A DNA stretch of 64,000 nt. Source: Acidobacteriota bacterium. Lineage in GTDB: Bacteria > Acidobacteriota > Terriglobia > Bryobacterales > Bryobacteraceae. The DNA lies in the NCBI GenBank assembly GCA_018268935.1, contig JAFDVS010000061.1, forward strand, positions 86,900 through 150,899, given 5' to 3'. This document shows positions 24,475 through 33,239 of this stretch, one piece after another. The notes beneath the pieces are model-generated. The model saw only the letters and a list, made by a program, of their open reading frames with translations, had not been told where the DNA came from and ran no database searches. Within the stretch, counting starts at the first letter, position 1. Each line of letters begins with the position of its first letter. The translations under genes and the position numbers were made by a program.

Positions 24475-27138
24475 TCAGCCGGAGAGGGCGGCGATGGGAG
24501 AGACGCGAGCGGCGCGGTGCGAAGGAATGAGGCAGGCGGCGAGGGTGGCCACGAGCATGACGGATGCGGCGGCGGCGAGGTTCGGCCAGTAGAGCGGCGG
24601 CAGATCGTACAGGAGTTTCTGCATGGCGAGTCCTGCTGCCCAAGCGCCTGCTGTTCCGAGACACGTGCCACCGAGCAGCAGCCGCAGGCCGAGCACGAGG
24701 AACTGCATGCGGATGGCGTTGGGCGGAGCGCCAAGGGCGACGCGGACGCCGATTTCGCGGCGGCGGCGTGAGACGGCGTAACTGAGGACGCCGTAGGTTC
24801 CGAAGGAGGCGAGAAGGAGCGATGCAGCGGCGAAGACGGCTGCGAGTAGGGTGGGAGCACGGCGGCTGGTGAGACTTTCGGTGATGCGCGTTTCCATGGA
24901 GCGGACATCGTTGATCGGCAAGTCGGGGTCGATCTGACGGACGATGCGGGCGAGTGTGGCGTTGAGCGTGTCGGGAGCATGTGCGGTGCGTGCGACGATG
25001 TAGAAATTGTTATCGGCGCGATGGCCGTAGGGGAGATAGACGCTGCCTTGGGAAGTGGTTTCGGACAGACTGGTTTGTTTCACTCTGCCGACGACTCCGA
25101 CGATGGTGAAGGCGTCGGTGTCCTTCTTGAGGACGGGACCGAGGAAGATGCGTTCGCCGATGGCTCCGCCGGAGGGCCAGTAATGGCGGGCAAAGATCTC
25201 GTCGACGACGCAGACGCGATCGGGGCGGCGTGAATCGGCGGCATCGAGGAGGCGGCCTTCGAGCAGCGGCACACGGACGGCGTCGAAGTAGCTGCCGCCG
25301 ACGCTGTAGGCGAAGGGAACGCGGGGCAACTCGCCGGGCTTGAGGGGACGGCTCACCACGTTGACACCGCTTTGGGTGTTGTTGCCACTGAGCGGGAGGT
25401 TGCTGACGATGCCGGCAGCATGCACTCCGGGTTGATTGGCGATGGTGGTGAGGAGATTTTCCGTGAACGTGAGCCGCATTTGCGGTTGGGGGTAAGCCGG
25501 CCATGGAAGCGAAATGTGGCCGCTGAGGAGATGATCGGAAGGGAAGCCGAGGGAGAGGGCTCCAACTCTTTCGAGGCTCAGGCGGAGCAGGCCGGCGGCG
25601 CTGAGGAGGACGAAGGCGAGTGCGATCTGCGCGACCATGAAACCGTGGCGAAGGCGTTGGGCGGCGTGTCCGGCAGTGCCTCCTCTGGTTTCACCCTGGA
25701 GGGCCGCGCCGACGCTGCCGCGCAAGCTGAGCCATGCGACCGGCACGCCGGCGAAGAATCCGGTGAGGACAGAGGCGAGCATTGCGATGGACGCAAGGTG
25801 GTAGTCGAAGGTGATGCGGTGAGCGAAGGGAAGATGTTCGGTTCCGAGCGCGGCGAGGAGTGGAATCGCGCCGGCGGCGATGAAGAGGCTGAGCAGGCCG
25901 CCCAGTGAGGTGAGCATCGCGGTCTCTGTGATGACTTCGCCGACGATGTGCCAGCGGCCGGCGCCGAGGGCGAGGCGGACGGCGAGTTCTTTGTTGCGGG
26001 CGCTGGCGCGGACCAGCAGAAGGTTGACGAGATTGACGCTTCCGATTAGGAGGAGGAAGAAGACGCCGGTCTGGAGGAGCAGGAGCGTGGGTCGGATGGA
26101 GGCGACGTGATCGGCATGGAGATTGACAATCTTTGTGCGGTAGCCGGCGGCGGCCATCATGGCGGCGTGTGCGTATTCGTGCGCGACGGAAGCGTCGAAG
26201 GCATCGATCTGGGACTGTGCGGCTTCGATGGTTGTGGAGGGATGGAGGCGGGCGATGAGTTCACCGCCGCGTCCGGAGTGGCGCTGCGCGGGGCCGCGTT
26301 CGTTGGGTGCGGACGCGTAGGGCGTATAGATAACGGCTTTGGACGAGAGGTAAGTGAAGCCGGGCGGGAGGATGCCGACGATGGTTCGCGATTGGCCATC
26401 CATGCGGATCTGGCGGCCTACGGCAGCGGGGTCGGAGTGGAAGTGACGCGTCCAGTAGTCGTGGGTGAGGATTGCCACGCGGTCCGTTTCGTAGGTCATT
26501 TCGTCTTCTTGGAAGGCGCGGCCGAAGATGGGTTGGACGCCGAGGGTGGAGAAGAAATCGGTGGAGACGAGGAGGATATCTTCGCGAACGGTGGCGCCGG
26601 GCTCGCCGACGATTGCTGCGTCGGGGTGGGAGATGGCGATGTGGGAGAATGCGGCGATGCGTCCGCGGCGCTCATAGAGATTGGCGGGGGAAGCGCCGTC
26701 GCGTAGGACACCGGCGTTGGGGTAGGTTTTGTAGAGGAGGACGAGGCGGCCGGGGTCGGGGAACGGCAAGGGGCGGAGGAGGACACCGTCGAGGAGGGCA
26801 AAGATGGCGAGGTTTGCGCCGAGGCAGAAGGCGAGGGGAAGGATTGCGGTGAGGGTGAATGCTGGGGTTTTGGAGAGCAAGCGCGCGGATTGGCGCAGGT
26901 TGCGGGAGAGTTCATCGAGTAGCTGCAGGCCTCTGGCCTGGCGGCAATCTTGTTTGATGCTATCGATGTGGCCGAATTCGATGCGGGCGCGGCGGGAGGC
27001 TTCCTGCGGGGAGAGCCCGGAGCGCACGAGGTCTTCGATGAACGAGTCGATGTGGAAGCGCATCTCTTCGCTCATGCGGTCTTCGAAATCGGCGCGGTTG
27101 GATGGGAGGCCGAGGAGGGAACGAAGGAAGCGGAGCAT
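24475..27138 (-). CDS. ADOP-type ABC permease (MacB/FtsX family)
   Basis: An 887-residue acidobacterial duplicated orphan permease (family TIGR03434). The N-terminal 80 residues (MSEEMRFHIDSFIEDLVRSGLSPQEA) are the helical leader peculiar to ADOPs. Then come two MacB_PCD-FtsX halves: membrane segments near 105-125, 380-480 and 520-545, and 765-860, with periplasmic domains in between. The C-terminus RVSPIAALSG is the family's end motif. No ATPase gene is adjacent, as usual for orphans. It begins with its ATG directly after the TAG of the PadR gene upstream (27139), so the two are translationally coupled and co-regulated. The exported substrate is unknown. Confidence 0.93.
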   Translation of the reverse strand: MLRFLRSLLGLPSNRADFEDRMSEEMRFHIDSFIEDLVRSGLSPQEASRRARIEFGHIDSIKQDCRQARGLQLLDELSRNLRQSARLLSKTPAFTLTAILPLAFCLGANLAIFALLDGVLLRPLPFPDPGRLVLLYKTYPNAGVLRDGASPANLYERRGRIAAFSHIAISHPDAAIVGEPGATVREDILLVSTDFFSTLGVQPIFGRAFQEDEMTYETDRVAILTHDYWTRHFHSDPAAVGRQIRMDGQSRTIVGILPPGFTYLSSKAVIYTPYASAPNERGPAQRHSGRGGELIARLHPSTTIEAAQSQIDAFDASVAHEYAHAAMMAAAGYRTKIVNLHADHVASIRPTLLLLQTGVFFLLLIGSVNLVNLLLVRASARNKELAVRLALGAGRWHIVGEVITETAMLTSLGGLLSLFIAAGAIPLLAALGTEHLPFAHRITFDYHLASIAMLASVLTGFFAGVPVAWLSLRGSVGAALQGETRGGTAGHAAQRLRHGFMVAQIALAFVLLSAAGLLRLSLERVGALSLGFPSDHLLSGHISLPWPAYPQPQMRLTFTENLLTTIANQPGVHAAGIVSNLPLSGNNTQSGVNVVSRPLKPGELPRVPFAYSVGGSYFDAVRVPLLEGRLLDAADSRRPDRVCVVDEIFARHYWPSGGAIGERIFLGPVLKKDTDAFTIVGVVGRVKQTSLSETTSQGSVYLPYGHRADNNFYIVARTAHAPDTLNATLARIVRQIDPDLPINDVRSMETRITESLTSRRAPTLLAAVFAAASLLLASFGTYGVLSYAVSRRRREIGVRVALGAPPNAIRMQFLVLGLRLLLGGTCLGTAGAWAAGLAMQKLLYDLPPLYWPNLAAAASVMLVATLAACLIPSHRAARVSPIAALSG

Positions 27139-27480
27139 CTAGACTTCCTCGGGGCGGGCGCTGAGGGCGGCTGCGATGGCGTTGGCCATCTGATTCCAGC
27201 CGGCGGTTTCCTGGCGCAGGCGCTTTCTGCCGGCGGGAGTGATGCTGTAGAACTTGGCGCGGCGATTGTTGTCGCTCTGGCCCCATTCGGAGGCGATGAG
27301 TTGCTGGTGTTCCAGGCGGTAGAGGGCGGGGTAGAGGGAGCCTTGGGGGATGTCGAGGGCTCCGCCGGAGATATCGCGGATGCGGAGGAGGACGCCGTAG
27401 CCATGGAGGGGGGCGAGAGATACGGCTTTGAGGACGAGCATATCGAGTGTACCGGGGAGCATTTCGCTGGTGTTTTTCAT
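27139..27480 (-). CDS. PadR family transcriptional regulator of the ADOP gene
   Basis: A 113-residue PadR repressor: LPGTLDMLVLKAVSLAPLHGYGVLLRI for the helix-turn-helix, and IPQGSLYPALYRLEHQQLIASEW for recognition helix and wing. Its stop codon touches the start codon of the ADOP permease, so it heads a two-gene operon. AGGAG lies about 9 nt before the ATG. That ribosome binding site is one arm of a perfect palindrome (27490-27508), suggesting the protein represses its own operon by binding there. About 35% of the sequence is shared with the PadR at 23993-24334 by eye. Confidence 0.93.
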   Translation of the reverse strand: MKNTSEMLPGTLDMLVLKAVSLAPLHGYGVLLRIRDISGGALDIPQGSLYPALYRLEHQQLIASEWGQSDNNRRAKFYSITPAGRKRLRQETAGWNQMANAIAAALSARPEEV

Positions 27481-27489
27481 GCGGGGTTT

Positions 27490-27539
27490 CTCCTAGTTCT
27501 ACTAGGAGTGTACGGCTTCTCTCCTAGTCTGTCAAGGAG
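27490..27539 (-). promoter_or_regulatory. Twin palindromic operator before padR-ADOP operon
   Basis: Site 1 (27490-27508) is a perfect inverted repeat CTCCTAGT-TCT-ACTAGGAG. Site 2 (27521-27539) is CTCCTAGT-CTG-TCAAGGAG, with 6 of 8 matching positions in its right arm. Their centres are 31 bp apart, about three helical turns, so two dimers could bind on the same face. Site 1 includes the likely ribosome binding site of the PadR gene. Binding of PadR here is inferred from position and symmetry. Confidence 0.7.
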
Positions 27540-27655
27540 AAAGCGGCGGCCCGTTGGCGTCTATTGCGGCGGGGGCGTTGGAGGGTTGGAGGAAGAGCCA
27601 GAGGGATTCGAGTGGAGGGACTGGGCGGCGGTGGTGGAAGGATAATGGACGGCGT

Positions 27656-27973
27656 CTACACGATGGGGAACTCGATGTCGAGGAGTGGTTTGATGCCGTC
27701 GGGGCCGGTGAGCGTGAGCACGTAGTGTTGCTGGTGACCGGAGACGGTGAGTTGCAGGGTGAGGAAGGGACAGCAGAGGGTTTCCATGGTGATCCATTCG
27801 GCGGCTTCGGGCATGGGGATGGCACTGGGGTGAAGTGGGTAGGCGTAGCCGTTGGGGAGTTCGTCGCGGTGGGTCATGGCGGCGCGAATGCGGCGCACGA
27901 GTTGGTTGTAGCGGGGCCGGTCAGCGGGGCTGATGGCGGCGAGGTTGCACGCGATTGGATTTGCGGTGGACAT
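27656..27973 (-). CDS. Small hypothetical protein with CCPFL motif
   Basis: A 105-residue soluble protein. Its core is AAEWITMETLCCPFLTLQLTVSG followed by YVLTLTGPDGIKPLL. Small proteins with the same CCPF(L/F) block and the LTGPxGxKxxL end are found in several phyla, sometimes beside metal-response genes; I recall them as uncharacterised. The vicinal Cys pair could bind a metal or form a disulfide. It diverges from the YnfA gene by 29 nt, and the two may share a control region. Confidence 0.7.
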   Translation of the reverse strand: MSTANPIACNLAAISPADRPRYNQLVRRIRAAMTHRDELPNGYAYPLHPSAIPMPEAAEWITMETLCCPFLTLQLTVSGHQQHYVLTLTGPDGIKPLLDIEFPIV

Positions 27974-28002
27974 GATGCGAGGGCAAAATCTAAAGTTACC
28001 TT

Positions 28003-28335
28003 ATGACAGCGCTGTTCTGGTATGCGGTGGCGGCGGTGGGAGAGATTGCGGGATGCTTTGCGTTCTGGGCTTGGTTGCGGCTGGAGAAGAGCGCGGCGTG
28101 GACAGTGCCGGGGGTGGCGTCGCTGATTGTGTTTGCATTGGCGCTGACTCGCGTGGATGCGGCGGCGGCGGGGCGGGCGTTCGCTGCGTATGGCGGAGTT
28201 TATATACTGTCGTCGCTGCTGTGGATGTGGGTGGTGGAGGATACGCGGCCGGACCGGTGGGATTGGATGGGCGTGGGGTTGTGCCTGGCGGGGACGGCGG
28301 TCATTTTGTTTGGGCCGCGGGGGCAATCGCGGTGA
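28003..28335 (+). CDS. YnfA/UPF0060 family small membrane protein
   Basis: A 110-residue inner-membrane protein with four predicted helices: FWYAVAAVGEIAGCFAFWAWL, TVPGVASLIVFALAL, FAAYGGVYILSSLLWMWVV and WMGVGLCLAGTAVILFG. Length and the EIAGCFAFWAWLR and AAYGGVYI motifs match UPF0060 (YnfA), a family related to small multidrug exporters; transport function is suspected but not settled. Its last 35 nt overlap the convergent gene at 28301-29884. The divergent CCPFL gene shares its upstream region. Confidence 0.92.
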   Translation: MTALFWYAVAAVGEIAGCFAFWAWLRLEKSAAWTVPGVASLIVFALALTRVDAAAAGRAFAAYGGVYILSSLLWMWVVEDTRPDRWDWMGVGLCLAGTAVILFGPRGQSR

Positions 28336-29884
28336 GTTGCTGAGTGGATTGCGCGCCTTCGGCAATGGTCACGCTGATTGCTTTTTCTTCGAAGGGTGCG
28401 AGGAATTCGGGATCGAACCAAGCTCCGGGTTCCACTTCTTTCCAGGCGTAAAGTTGGTAATCGCCGGGGGTGAGGTTGGGGAAACGAAAGCGGCCTTCGG
28501 GATCGGCGATAGTGTGTTCGGTGAGATGGCGGAGCTGCTTGTCTTTGGGGACGATGGCGATGGTTGCGCCGGGTGTGGGCTGGCGGGAGTCAGGGTGGAG
28601 GACGACGCCGTAGATCTTTGCCGCTTTGGGACTGATGAGGATGTCGATGGCGGAGGGTGCGGACGCTTTGAGATCGATGCCGGTGGTGGTGATGTCGGTG
28701 GATTCGGCGAGGACTCGCTTGGTGTAGAAACCTTCGGGGAGGTTTGAGGCGCGGATGATGTAGCGCGCGGGAGTGAGGTGATCGAGTTGGAAAGTGCCGG
28801 AGGGTTTGAGGGGGTATGCATCGGAGTCGGCGAGGTTGCGCTGCAACTGGACTCGAATGTTGGTGAGATCGGCGGGGGCGTTGCCTTCGCTGCGGACACG
28901 GCCGGTGATGGTGACGGGATTGGGGACGGTGATGATGAGGTCGTCAAAGTTGCCAGTGATGGTGACGTTGGTGCTGCCTGCGAAGGAGAGCCCGCCTTTC
29001 TCGACTTCGGCGGAGGCGATATAGGGGCCGGGCGTGAGGTTACGGATTACGAATTCACCGGCGGGGTTAAGGGTGGCGGATTGGAAGCGTGAGGAGATGG
29101 CTCCTGAGTTGTCGTGACCTGGCTGGCGATAGAAGCGAACGATGGGCTTGGAGCGGGCGCCGGGGATTTCGACAACGACGCGGCCTTTGACAGTGGCTGT
29201 TAGCGAGCGCGGAAACGCCATGTCGGCGAGGCGCAGTTGCGCACCTGGGGTGATCTCGATGGGGAGTGCGGCATTGAAATCGGGACTGTTGGGGTAGTAG
29301 ATGGGAACGTAGTCAACGGTGTTGGAGATGGGGAGCGGGATTCCTTCGATGTGCGAAGCGAAGACGTAGTATTTCCCTGGGGCAAGGTCTGGCCAGCGGA
29401 ATTCGCCGAGGTCGTTGGAATAGGCGCTGCGAATGGTGGCGGGGATTTTGCGGCCGTTGCGGTAGCGCAGCTGGAGGAGTTGGAGCTGGACATGATCGAG
29501 GGGCTCACCTTCGGCATCGAGAATGCGGCCGGCGATGACGCCGTGAGGGGTGAGGCGGATGTCGATATCTTTGCGTTGTTGTGGTGTGGAGAAATCGAAG
29601 ATGGTGGGGTGGTCCGCGGTGAGGAAGCCCTTGCGGATGACGCGGAGGCGGTACTTGCCGGGCGGGATGTTTGCCATGGAGAAGTTGCCGGCGGAGTCGG
29701 AGGTGGTGATGAGCGAGCGCCGCAAGTCTTCGGGGGCTTGCGCGGGGAGGAGCAGGAGGTAGGCTTTGTGAACAGGCTGGTTGGTGGCGCTATTGTGGAT
29801 TGCGCCTTGGAGGGAGGAGGGCTCCTGGGGTTGGGCTTGAAGGAGCGTTGCGAGAGCCAGGAACAGCGTTGCGGCGATGGGCAT
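28301..29884 (-). CDS. Secreted carboxypeptidase-regulatory-like (CNA-B-like) repeat protein
   Basis: A 527-residue exported protein, signal MPIAATLFLALATLLQAQ. It is built of repeated Ig-like beta modules of the carboxypeptidase regulatory-like type: SLQGAIHNSATNQPVHKAYL with the turn FSMANIPPGKYRLRVIRKGF; GVIAGRILDAEGEPLDHV with FRWPDLAPGKYYVF; TITGRVRSEGNAPADL with FQLDHLTPARYIIRAS; and IYGVVLHPDSRQPTPGATI with FRFPNLTPGDYQLYAW. These act as adhesive or scaffold domains; no enzyme motif is seen. A much longer reading upstream on this frame is a shadow of the neighbouring gene. A TTG four codons upstream is an alternative start. Likely the third gene of the operon that begins at 32608. Confidence 0.85.
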   Translation of the reverse strand: MPIAATLFLALATLLQAQPQEPSSLQGAIHNSATNQPVHKAYLLLLPAQAPEDLRRSLITTSDSAGNFSMANIPPGKYRLRVIRKGFLTADHPTIFDFSTPQQRKDIDIRLTPHGVIAGRILDAEGEPLDHVQLQLLQLRYRNGRKIPATIRSAYSNDLGEFRWPDLAPGKYYVFASHIEGIPLPISNTVDYVPIYYPNSPDFNAALPIEITPGAQLRLADMAFPRSLTATVKGRVVVEIPGARSKPIVRFYRQPGHDNSGAISSRFQSATLNPAGEFVIRNLTPGPYIASAEVEKGGLSFAGSTNVTITGNFDDLIITVPNPVTITGRVRSEGNAPADLTNIRVQLQRNLADSDAYPLKPSGTFQLDHLTPARYIIRASNLPEGFYTKRVLAESTDITTTGIDLKASAPSAIDILISPKAAKIYGVVLHPDSRQPTPGATIAIVPKDKQLRHLTEHTIADPEGRFRFPNLTPGDYQLYAWKEVEPGAWFDPEFLAPFEEKAISVTIAEGAQSTQQLTAIAPAAQTK

Positions 29885-31055
29885 CCTTAGTGGCAAGTGT
29901 AGCGCGGAGGAGGATGGCGTCAGTGCGTCCGCCGTGATGATCGGGGGTGGCGAGTCCTTTGGAGGAGGTGAGGCCAGTGGCCCAAATGGCGCCGTCGGGG
30001 GCGAGGGCGAGACCTTCGAGCATTTCAAAGCCTGTGCCTCCGAAGTAGGTGGCGGCGTGCGGGCGGCTGCTATTGGGACGGAAGGAGGCGAGGAAGGCGT
30101 CGTCGAGTCCGGAGAATTTGCCTTGGGCGGGGAGATCGGTGGAGCGGGTGAGGCCGGCGATCCAGAGGTTGTGCTTCTTGTCGGTGATGAGGGTTGTGCC
30201 GTTGAAGCCTGCGAGTTCGTCAGCGGCGCCTCCGTAGCGAGTGGTGTAGCGGAGTTGTCTGAGGTTTTTGTCGAAGCCTGCGAGGAAGGCGTCGGCTTTG
30301 GCGTTGGGGGAGGTGAGGGTGCCGTAGATGTGGGGGTTGCCTTTGTGGTCGAGGACGATGGCGCGGGCACGGTCGTTGGGTGCGGCGCCGATGGTGCGGA
30401 ATGCGGTTTGCTTCCACTGGGTGACGTCGATTTTGGCGATGAAGGCTCCGTGGTTGGTGAAGCCGGTGGCGTAGAGCGAGCCATGTTTGTCGAGGACGAG
30501 GGAGGAGGCGGTGCCGGGGCCGAGGGTGAGGATGCGCGCCTCATGGGTTTTTGCGATTTCAGCGATGTAGGCGCTGTGTGATTCCGAGTCAGGGGACTTC
30601 GTGCCGGAGAGATAGATGTTGCCGTTGGCGGCGATGGCGAGTCCTTCGGTGGTGGCATCGCCGATGCGGGCGAGGTGATCGACGTTGCCCGCGGGGTTGA
30701 GGTGAGCGAGGAAGCCGTTGATGGCGGCGGGGCGGAAGTGGGAGGTGTCGAAGGTGAGATCAGTGGATTGGGTGGAGCCGCTGACCCAGACGGTGCCGTC
30801 CGGGAGGACGATGAGGCGGAATGCGGCGTCCCAGTTGCGGCCGCCGATGCGGGTTTTGTAGAGGATTTCCCTGGTGCGGGGATCGAGTTTCAGGACGTAG
30901 GCGTCCATGTCTTTCTTTTCGGGGCCAGTGAAATTTTCGGAGTTGGAGTGGCAGGCGAGATAGGCGAAGCCGGCCGGGTCGAAGGCGATTTGATCGCAAT
31001 CATCGGCTCCGGCGCCGCCGAGATAGATTGCGGTGAGTGCGAGTTCGGCGAGCAT
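29790..31055 (-). CDS. SBBP-type beta-propeller repeat protein
   Basis: A 421-residue protein. After a short N-terminus without a clear signal (MLAELALTAIYLGGAG), repeats with GNIYLSGTK, GSLYATGFT, GNPHIYGTLTS, HNLWIAGLT and GAIWATGLT, each preceded by a residue block such as FLAGFDKNLRQLRYTTRYGG, mark the SBBP beta-propeller. The start lies 2 nt after the M61 peptidase stop. The last 30 residues (after LLRATLATK) run 95 nt into the next gene in another frame and have no repeat match, so a recent frameshift or lost stop is possible. Probably a surface or periplasmic binding protein; ligand unknown. Confidence 0.8.
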   Translation of the reverse strand: MLAELALTAIYLGGAGADDCDQIAFDPAGFAYLACHSNSENFTGPEKKDMDAYVLKLDPRTREILYKTRIGGRNWDAAFRLIVLPDGTVWVSGSTQSTDLTFDTSHFRPAAINGFLAHLNPAGNVDHLARIGDATTEGLAIAANGNIYLSGTKSPDSESHSAYIAEIAKTHEARILTLGPGTASSLVLDKHGSLYATGFTNHGAFIAKIDVTQWKQTAFRTIGAAPNDRARAIVLDHKGNPHIYGTLTSPNAKADAFLAGFDKNLRQLRYTTRYGGAADELAGFNGTTLITDKKHNLWIAGLTRSTDLPAQGKFSGLDDAFLASFRPNSSRPHAATYFGGTGFEMLEGLALAPDGAIWATGLTSSKGLATPDHHGGRTDAILLRATLATKDAHRRNAVPGSRNAPSSPTPGALLPPRRNPQ

Positions 31056-31057
31056 GG

Positions 31058-32608
31058 TTAGGGGCAAGTGTACCGCGGGATCTGGCCGAGAATTGGGCCG
31101 GCGGAGGAGTATTCGACGCGACGGCCTGTTTTGGTGGTGAGGCGGATGGGCTTTGAGGTGTCGTTCCAGTAGATGGACATGCCGGTGATTTCGTCGCCTT
31201 CCTGGAGTCCGGAGTTGGCGGCGGCGCTGCCGGGTTTGAGTGTTTGGACACGGTGGTGGGTGGTGAGGGCTTCGCGATCCATGCCGAGTTCGAATTGCTG
31301 GAGTGGGATGAACTGACGCTGGGAACAATCGAGGCGGGCTTTGTTGGGGGCTGCGACGGGCGTGGCGCCATCGAGTTGACGGCGGAAGGAATCGAAGGAG
31401 GCGGGGTCGAGGTGACGGGAGATGGCGGCGAGGATGCGCTCTTTGTCGAGATCGGGGGTGTGGTGGCGCTCGGCGAAGAGGGACAGCATGACGTGATCGA
31501 GGGAGGCTTGCCCATTCGATTGGGTGCGGATTTGATGGTCGAGCCAGAGGGCGAGCATGTTGCCGCGTTGTGGGAGGAGATCGCCGGGTGGGGTGTCTGC
31601 GGCGTAGGCAGCGGAGTGGTATTCGCGGATGCGGGCATTCAGGGAGTCGAGGTATTGCTGTGGGGAGATGAGGCCTGCCTGGTGGAGGAGGATGTCCTGG
31701 TAATAGCGGGTGAAGCCTTCGGTGAACCAGGAGGTGGTGAGCGAGGGACCACGCTGGCGGCCCATTTTGAGGGGGTTCCAGGTGTGGAAGGTTTCGTGTG
31801 CGATCAAAGAGAGAATGCCGGCGGAGAGTTTTGATTCGGGGCCGGTGTGGAGGTTGAAGGCGTTGGTGAAGCCGCCGCCACCACTGCCGGATTGGCCTGG
31901 GCCGTAGGCGGCGAGGGTGACGAGGAAGTAGGGGAACTCATGGTCGTGAAAGAAGTCGCGCTCGAACTGGAGGAGCTTGGACACTTGGGATTGGAATTCG
32001 GTATCGGTGAAGGGGAAGCGGCCGCGGACAGCGGTGACGATTGTGGATTTTCCGATCTTGAGAGGGGAAAGACGAAAATCGCCGGCGGCGAACATGGCGT
32101 TGGAGACGGCGTCCCAGGGGCCACGGAAGCGCTGGCGGTGGTTCGGGCGCGGGGTGGCGGTGGCTCCGAAGCTGGTGGCGAGGGACCAGGACGGGGGGAG
32201 GCGGAAGGTGAAGGAGACATCGACGTGTTGGGCCAGATCGATGGCGGGATGGACGAGGGCGTTGGCGGTGTTGATTTCGAAGTGCGATGTGTCGAGGTGG
32301 GGGCGGTGGCGGGTACGTTCGTTGAGGGGGCCGGTCCAATCCTGAACGAGGGTGTAGGCGATGCGAGCCTGGCCGTTTTTGGTTTGGAGCGTGTCAGGGG
32401 AGAGTGTTCCTTCGATGGCGCGGAGGTTTTGGATGCAGTTCTGGAGGTTGGTGGCGTTGCCCCAGGAGGAGGGAGTGTTGAGATTGATTTGGGGCGGCAG
32501 GTTGCGGAGGGCGAGTTCGATGTTGAGGCGCGGGCCATCGACGGTGAAGGTGTAGTGGAGCTGGGGAGTGGCGGCGTGGAGTGTCGAGAGTGCGAGCCAG
32601 AGAATCAT
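31058..32608 (-). CDS. M61-type zinc aminopeptidase with PDZ-like C-terminus
   Basis: A 516-residue secreted peptidase (signal residues 1-12). The zinc motif is HETFH (H271, E272, H275) followed by WFTEGFTRYY with the third ligand E297, the arrangement of the M61 glycyl-aminopeptidase family. Residues 1-260 are the N-terminal beta-domain. A PDZ-like C-terminus (VQTLKPGSAAANSGLQEGDEI) ends the protein. It heads a minus-strand operon with the SBBP protein (2 nt downstream) and the carboxypeptidase-like repeat protein. Likely processes peptides in the periplasm. Confidence 0.88.
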   Translation of the reverse strand: MILWLALSTLHAATPQLHYTFTVDGPRLNIELALRNLPPQINLNTPSSWGNATNLQNCIQNLRAIEGTLSPDTLQTKNGQARIAYTLVQDWTGPLNERTRHRPHLDTSHFEINTANALVHPAIDLAQHVDVSFTFRLPPSWSLATSFGATATPRPNHRQRFRGPWDAVSNAMFAAGDFRLSPLKIGKSTIVTAVRGRFPFTDTEFQSQVSKLLQFERDFFHDHEFPYFLVTLAAYGPGQSGSGGGGFTNAFNLHTGPESKLSAGILSLIAHETFHTWNPLKMGRQRGPSLTTSWFTEGFTRYYQDILLHQAGLISPQQYLDSLNARIREYHSAAYAADTPPGDLLPQRGNMLALWLDHQIRTQSNGQASLDHVMLSLFAERHHTPDLDKERILAAISRHLDPASFDSFRRQLDGATPVAAPNKARLDCSQRQFIPLQQFELGMDREALTTHHRVQTLKPGSAAANSGLQEGDEITGMSIYWNDTSKPIRLTTKTGRRVEYSSAGPILGQIPRYTCP

Positions 32609-32648
32609 GTGTTAGAGACGAATGGAGGCGGCGGATCGTTGAGGCCGT

Positions 32649-33197
32649 TTACCTGGGAGAAATGTAGGTGGCGCCTTGGGAGACCTGGGTCATGGTGATG
32701 CGGACGCGGGTGGGGAAGAACTTTTCGTGGTCGGGGCGTTTGTGGGCGTGGCCGGCGCCGCCGCTTGCGTCTTTGATGACGAGGTCCATTTGCTTGATGC
32801 CTTGGGTCCAGTCGATGGCGGTGTTCTGCCAGAAGGAGGTCATGGGCACATCGATTTCATAGACGCCGGTGTCTGTGTAGAGCGGGGTGCCGGTGCAGCC
32901 GTAGCCGGGGCCGATGCCTTTGTTGGCGATGTAGCAGAGGGTCCAGGTGGTTTTCTCGCCGCCGGCGGGTTTGTCGAGGATTTCGGCGCGGATGTGGACG
33001 GCGCCGTTGCGATAGTCGATGGGCGAGGTCCAATCGGTGGGGCGATTGGGGTTGAGGCGGTCGCCTTTGACGTAGTAGTGGGACTTGGAAGGAGTGGAGG
33101 TGTCGGCGTCCTGTTTGGTGTAGGAGAAGGTGACATCGAAGAGGACGAATTGCTCGGCGTGGGCGGAGAGGGCGAGAGCCAGGAGAAGGAAAAGCAT
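32649..33197 (-). CDS. Secreted hypothetical protein
   Basis: A 182-residue protein with a clear signal peptide (MLFLLLALALSAHAEQF). The mature part is beta-rich, with YYVKGDRLNPNRPTDWTSPIDYRNGAVHIR and FWQNTAIDWTQGIKQMDLVIKD; two Cys (in TLCYIANKG and GYGCTGTP) are well placed for a disulfide. I have seen this layout in uncharacterised planctomycete and acidobacterial proteins but know no function. It ends 40 nt upstream of the M61 gene, so it may be the first gene of that operon. Confidence 0.7.
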   Translation of the reverse strand: MLFLLLALALSAHAEQFVLFDVTFSYTKQDADTSTPSKSHYYVKGDRLNPNRPTDWTSPIDYRNGAVHIRAEILDKPAGGEKTTWTLCYIANKGIGPGYGCTGTPLYTDTGVYEIDVPMTSFWQNTAIDWTQGIKQMDLVIKDASGGAGHAHKRPDHEKFFPTRVRITMTQVSQGATYISPR

Positions 33198-33239
33198 TGG
33201 ACCACTGTAGCCGATTCAAGCGGTACACTTACTTTGTAG

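Noticed and set aside
29885..30658. Upstream extension of the carboxypeptidase-like protein
   Set aside because: Low-complexity Pro/Ser/Thr translation lying over the SBBP gene; the signal peptide begins at 29884.
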